From: Alterisphingorhabdus sp038748365
GTDB taxonomy: Bacteria > Pseudomonadota > Alphaproteobacteria > Sphingomonadales > Sphingomonadaceae
NCBI GenBank assembly: GCA_038748365.1
Contig: JBCDIZ010000003.1
Span: forward strand, 186,001-250,000
DNA: 64,000 nucleotides
Direction: 5' to 3'
Below the pieces are notes generated by a model. It did no database searches. It saw nothing but the letters and a program-made list of their open reading frames with translations, and was not told the origin of the DNA. A program made the position numbers and the translations under genes. Shown one piece after another: positions 60,691-64,000 of the stretch. The number at the start of each line of letters is the position of its first letter. The stretch's first letter is position 1.

Positions 60691-60710
60691 ATGCAACATT
60701 ATTGTTGCAT
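60691..60710. promoter_or_regulatory. ArsR-type operator palindrome
   Basis: ATGCAACA-TTAT-TGTTGCAT is a perfect 8-bp inverted repeat that overlaps the likely -35/-10 region and ends eight bases before the ATG of the ArsR-family gene. This is the expected autoregulatory site of such a repressor. Confidence 0.65.
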
Positions 60711-60718
60711 AATGAGCT

Positions 60719-61072
60719 ATGGGCATTCCTTTTGATCCAAATCTCAGCACGCTGTTCCGCGCGCTTGGCGACGACACCCGTTTACTGATCCTCGATGAAC
60801 TGAGGAAGCGCGACAATCAGAGCCTGTTTGAGCTGTGCGCCCGTCTGATTGAGGAGTATGATATTACCCTCACCCGCCAGGCGATTACCCGCCATCTCAA
60901 TACGCTGGAACAGGCTGGCCTGATCAGCATTGCCTGGCAGGGGCGTACCAAAGTGCATTCGTTAACCGCGACCTCGTTCGAGGAAACCATCAATCCATGG
61001 ATACAACCATTTTTCAGCCATTTTCCAGGGGAGGAACGACATGAAGATGTACATCAAAAGCGTGATGGTTGA
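60719..61072 (+). CDS. ArsR-family transcriptional regulator
   Basis: 117-residue winged-helix protein. The HTH lies in LSTLFRALGDDTRLLILDELRK and TRQAITRHLNTLEQAGLI, then the wing WQGRTKVHSLT. There is no metal-binding CXC motif in helix 3, so it is not a classical metal sensor; it resembles the SdpR/ArsR group associated with VOC proteins. It overlaps the next gene by 32 bases, so the two are translationally coupled. A palindrome before the ATG is the probable operator. Confidence 0.9.
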   Translation: MGIPFDPNLSTLFRALGDDTRLLILDELRKRDNQSLFELCARLIEEYDITLTRQAITRHLNTLEQAGLISIAWQGRTKVHSLTATSFEETINPWIQPFFSHFPGEERHEDVHQKRDG

Positions 61073-61430
61073 GGATCAGGACAAGGCCCTAGACTTTTAC
61101 ACCAACACACTAGGCTTCACCGTCAAACATAATATCCCGATGGGGGAGCATAAATGGCTGACTCTGGTATCATCCGAGGAACCGGATGGTGTTGAGCTTG
61201 CGCTCGAACCCAATGAATATCCCGCAGCACGCACGATGCAGGAATCGCTATTGGCCGATGGCATTCCATGGACAGCGTTCAGCGTCGAGGACATTCATGC
61301 CGAAGTAAAACGGCTGGAAGATGCCGGTGTGACATTCACCCAGCCGCCGATGAAGGCGGGCGGGGCGACCATGGCGGTGTTTGATGACACTTGCGGCAAT
61401 CTAATTCAATTGATCGAACTGGAGGCATAG
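61041..61430 (+). CDS. VOC family protein (glyoxalase/bleomycin-resistance-like)
   Basis: 129 residues with two beta-alpha-beta-beta-beta modules: YIKSVMVEDQDKALDFYTNTLGF and FDDTCGNLIQLIEL. Members act as glyoxalases, dioxygenases or antibiotic-binding proteins; the residues here do not single out one. GGGGAGG lies before the ATG. The start lies inside the ArsR gene, a common pairing in which the regulator senses the VOC substrate. Confidence 0.9.
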   Translation: MKMYIKSVMVEDQDKALDFYTNTLGFTVKHNIPMGEHKWLTLVSSEEPDGVELALEPNEYPAARTMQESLLADGIPWTAFSVEDIHAEVKRLEDAGVTFTQPPMKAGGATMAVFDDTCGNLIQLIELEA

Positions 61431-61474
61431 CTTAGACGCGGACATGGCAATCAAATCGAAGGCGGCTTGCCTTG

Positions 61475-62416
61475 TCATGCCGGTCGGCGCGCTTGCATGG
61501 CGATGACAAGCCCGGCCAGAGCCAGCACCCCGCCGATTATTGCCAACATGGTCCAGACATAGCCCTCAAACAGCGTCGAAAACACCATCGCCACTACGGG
61601 CACAATGGTGCTGCTATAAGCAGCGCGACCGGGGCCGATGCGCCGGATCAGGCCGAAATAGAGCGGAAAGGTCACCACAGATCCGGCCAGCGCCAGATAG
61701 GCGATGCCGCCCCAATAGCTCCAGCGCCATTCCACCACTGGTGCGCCAACAGTGGCCAGAGCATAGGCAGCGTTTATCACCACACCCCATAGCATCGCCC
61801 AGGCAAGCATGGTGATGATCGGCCAACGCTGCAGTGTCTCGGTCCCCTGCATGATATTGGCAATCGATGCGCTCAAAATACCCAATATGGTGAAACCGAT
61901 GCCTAGCCACAGCGCATCAAAGCCTTGCCCTGCAGCCTCAAATTCATGGACAAACAGCGCAGCCACACCAGCCATGGCGAGCAGCGAACCGATGATAAAC
62001 ATGCCGCTGATCCGCTGCTTGAGAAACACCACACCGAGCAACGCATTGGGGATGATCAGCAATGCAAACATGACCGCGACCAGCCCGGAGGTGACATAAA
62101 GCTCGGCGCGATAAACAAAGTTAAAATTGCCGCTGAATTGAAACAGCCCGATCAATATCGCCCAGAAATGGCCCTGCCGGTCGAGCATCAGCGGCAGGCC
62201 ACGCAGCCGCGCCAGCACAAACATCGCGGCCGCTGCCAGAATGAAACGGTAACAGACCGACCAGCTCGGCGGCACAACCGAAAGCTGGTCGCGAATAACA
62301 ATCCATGTCCCGCCCCAGATTAGCGACACGGTGACAAAGGGGAGCAGCACCGACGGCTGCCAGAAGCTGGTTTCTGCGGTGATATCGCGCGGGGCCCGCG
62401 CGGCTGTGTCGCTCAC
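61475..62416 (-). CDS. DMT superfamily (EamA) transporter
   Basis: 313 residues, ten hydrophobic segments arranged as two EamA repeats, with PFVTVSLIWGGTWIVIRDQL at the start of the first. The family exports amino acids and other metabolites. It begins with a GTG overlapping the stop of the threonine-aldolase-like gene (GTGA), so the enzyme and exporter are a unit; export of an amino acid is a possibility only. Confidence 0.9.
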   Translation of the reverse strand: MSDTAARAPRDITAETSFWQPSVLLPFVTVSLIWGGTWIVIRDQLSVVPPSWSVCYRFILAAAAMFVLARLRGLPLMLDRQGHFWAILIGLFQFSGNFNFVYRAELYVTSGLVAVMFALLIIPNALLGVVFLKQRISGMFIIGSLLAMAGVAALFVHEFEAAGQGFDALWLGIGFTILGILSASIANIMQGTETLQRWPIITMLAWAMLWGVVINAAYALATVGAPVVEWRWSYWGGIAYLALAGSVVTFPLYFGLIRRIGPGRAAYSSTIVPVVAMVFSTLFEGYVWTMLAIIGGVLALAGLVIAMQARRPA

Positions 62417-63432
62417 AGCGCCGCTATCGCATTAGCCAGCGGTCGCACCGCATCGGCATCCTGATTCCAGCTGGTGACAAAGCGCGCCTCGCCGCCCGCT
62501 TCCGGCGTCACCACGCCCCAGTCATAAAAATCAAAGCCCTGCGCCCGCAATGCATCGGCCTCGCCCGGACCGAGTTTCAGAAACACCTCATTCGCCTGCA
62601 CCGGATAGAGCAAACGATCCCCGGCCGCCTCCGCAATCAGCGCCGCACCGGCATTGGCGGCACGGGCATTGGCCAGCCACAGATCATCTTCCAGCATCGC
62701 CAATAGCTGCGCCGCCATATAGCGGCCTTTGGACATCAAATGCCCGGCGCGTTTCAGGCGATAGCGCGTATCCTTTGCCAGATTACGGTCGAACAGGATC
62801 AGCGCTTCGGCATTCATTCCGCCATTTTTGACGCACCCGAAGCTGAGCGCATCGACACCAGCGCGCCATGTCAGATCGGCAGGTGATGCGCCGGTGCTGG
62901 CTACCGCATTGGCGAAACGCGCGCCGTCAAGATGGAAACCGAGGCCACGCTCTTTACACAAAGCCCCCAGCGCCGCCATTTCATCAGGTGAATAGGTCAG
63001 TCCATATTCGCTGGCATTGGTCACAGAAAGCGCAGCCGCCTGCACCTGATGCACATCATCGCGGATTGCCGCCAGCGCAGCGCACACCGCATCGGGCGAC
63101 ACCTTGGCCCCTTTGCCTTCCACCAGTATCAGCTTGGCACCATGGGTGTAAAAGCCCGGCGCGCCGCATTCATCCTGCTCAATATGCGCCAGCTTATGGC
63201 AGATGATGCCCTTATGCGGCGGGCACAAAGCTGCCAGCGCGAGACTGTTTGCCGCGGTGCCAGTGGCGACCCAGATGGCGGTCACCTCAGTCTCGAAAAC
63301 TTGCGAGAAAGCCGCATCCAGCTTTTGGCTCCACGCATCGCCATCATAGGGCGCATCAATCTGGTCAGCATCGATAATCGCCTGCATCACATGGGGATGC
63401 ACCGGCGCGGCATTGTCGGAGAAAAACTGCAT
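62413..63432 (-). CDS. Low-specificity threonine aldolase-like PLP enzyme
   Basis: 339 residues of the beta-eliminating lyase/threonine aldolase group. FFSDNAAPVHPHVM at the N-terminus, LDGARFANAVAS (the Asp and Arg that hold the cofactor), and DALSFGCVKNGG with the PLP lysine are clear. Threonine aldolases split threonine into glycine and acetaldehyde. The start is the ATG of MQFFSDNAAP; upstream codons lack family sense. It is coupled to the DMT exporter gene. Confidence 0.88.
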   Translation of the reverse strand: MQFFSDNAAPVHPHVMQAIIDADQIDAPYDGDAWSQKLDAAFSQVFETEVTAIWVATGTAANSLALAALCPPHKGIICHKLAHIEQDECGAPGFYTHGAKLILVEGKGAKVSPDAVCAALAAIRDDVHQVQAAALSVTNASEYGLTYSPDEMAALGALCKERGLGFHLDGARFANAVASTGASPADLTWRAGVDALSFGCVKNGGMNAEALILFDRNLAKDTRYRLKRAGHLMSKGRYMAAQLLAMLEDDLWLANARAANAGAALIAEAAGDRLLYPVQANEVFLKLGPGEADALRAQGFDFYDWGVVTPEAGGEARFVTSWNQDADAVRPLANAIAAL

Positions 63433-63556
63433 GATCAGCGCCGTATCGCGCTCATCGCCGTGCCGCAAGCCATAAGCGAACAGAAGTAAAATCCGCCTTA
63501 GCTGATGGACATTCCCGCCCGCTTACCGCTAGGCTGAAAAGAAAAAGGAGAGGAAC

Positions 63557-64000
63557 ATGGACTGCACAAGACGGCAGATGATGGTCGGCATGACATCGAC
63601 ACTGGCGCTGGCTTCATTGGGCGGATGCAAAGAGGCGGATATACCCGGCAGCGAGACAGATCTGACCAAGCTGGACGGCGTATCGCAGGCTTCACTGATC
63701 GCCGATGGGCATATGAGCGCGGAAGAAGCGGTTACGGCAGCACTTGAGCGCATTGAAAAGGTCGATCCACAGCTCAACGCCTTTGTCGATGTGCGCCCCG
63801 AACAGGCGCTGGAAAAAGCGCGCAACCTGCCCTTTCCTGATCGCGCCTATTCGGGCCTTCCTTATGCGCTGAAAGATCTCAATGAATATCCCGGCATGAA
63901 GTTTGAGCGCGGCTCCGCCATGTTCAAAGGCGCAATGGGTGAGAAAAAGACACCCTATACCGAGAAGATTGACGAGAGCGGCGTGATCGTCCTCGGCAAA
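63557..64000 (+). CDS. Amidase-signature protein, lipoprotein-type, N-terminal part (3' end outside window)
   Basis: The frame is open from the ATG (63557) to the window end, 148 codons. A signal peptide with lipobox SLGGC (near residue 20) is followed by DLTKLDGVSQASLIADGHMS and the start of the amidase fold, including the catalytic Lys in PYALKDLNEYPG. The Ser-cisSer-Lys serine residues lie beyond the edge. AAAAGGAGAGG precedes the ATG. The remaining part is needed to name the substrate. Confidence 0.82.
   Translation, partial: MDCTRRQMMVGMTSTLALASLGGCKEADIPGSETDLTKLDGVSQASLIADGHMSAEEAVTAALERIEKVDPQLNAFVDVRPEQALEKARNLPFPDRAYSGLPYALKDLNEYPGMKFERGSAMFKGAMGEKKTPYTEKIDESGVIVLGK

Noticed and set aside
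1..64000. tRNA or rRNA genes
   Set aside because: No cloverleaf-like or conserved T-loop context was recognised in the gaps on reading, though a covariance-model search was not possible.

Overview
The window looks like chromosome from an alphaproteobacterium of the order Sphingomonadales (Sphingomonadaceae-like). Three things suggest this: moderately high GC, gene content (a CC_3452-type secreted protein, TrcR/DUF1013, a SUV3-like helicase beside an S4 protein, ferredoxin and CarD, DUF1192, several DUF2807 proteins), and many short GC-rich hairpin repeats between genes. The species cannot be named from sequence alone. I saw no rRNA, tRNA, CRISPR array, integrase, transposase or complete prophage. 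Coding density is high and neighbouring genes often overlap by 4-14 bases.

Layout. 1-6.6 kb: the 3' end of a phosphomannomutase gene, an alpha/beta hydrolase, xthA, an IscA-type Fe-S carrier, a stand-alone BLUF photoreceptor, a glutathione transferase, clpA and a DUF1192 gene. 6.7-18.6 kb: quinone oxidoreductase, an LpxH-like phosphoesterase with a GT4 glycosyltransferase, trcR, an MBL hydrolase, acyl-CoA ligase, an OYE-like flavoenzyme, pmbA with an inositol-phosphatase-like gene, and an HxlR regulator. 18.7-25.4 kb: CC_3452 protein, the RelA/SpoT enzyme, three tandem DUF2807 envelope proteins, carD, fdxA and an S4 RNA-binding protein. 25.4-32.2 kb: SUV3-like helicase, an M23 peptidase, then hemB, a GNAT acetyltransferase and a gamma carbonic anhydrase in an overlapping run.

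32-39 kb is the most accessory part. It holds a small secreted protein, two related one-helix membrane proteins, a DsrE protein, a DksA-like zinc protein, a YdcH protein, a hairpin-rich element with 19-bp inverted ends, an HTH protein resembling a phage terminase small subunit, an uncharacterised gene with a 14-bp palindrome against its start codon, and an AT-richer two-gene unit. In that unit a Panacea/SocA-type antitoxin-domain protein is translationally coupled to a protein of unknown function. The partner's reading frame is broken at a run of four G, and removing one G restores a 256-residue protein. This pair is the best candidate for an undescribed toxin-antitoxin or defence-like system.

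38-64 kb: nrdB, a glycosyltransferase and nrdA, then fumC and katG, a small lipoprotein, a TetR regulator with a PhyH-type dioxygenase and an SDR enzyme, a cystathionine gamma-synthase-family enzyme, a DASS anion symporter, pgeF, pepN, an M48 peptidase, a YeeZ-like epimerase, an ArsR regulator with a VOC protein, a threonine-aldolase-like enzyme with a DMT exporter, and the start of a lipoprotein amidase. Two related 228-238 bp elements with about 28-bp inverted ends and a central hairpin (MITE-like) bracket the gamma-synthase/symporter genes.

Themes: Fe-S and redox homeostasis (IscA, FdxA, KatG, GST), DNA precursor supply and repair (NrdAB, XthA), stringent response and RNA polymerase control (SpoT, CarD, DksA-like), proteolysis and peptide turnover (ClpA, PmbA, PepN, M48), and envelope/peptidoglycan maintenance (M23, PgeF, LpxH-like, DUF2807).
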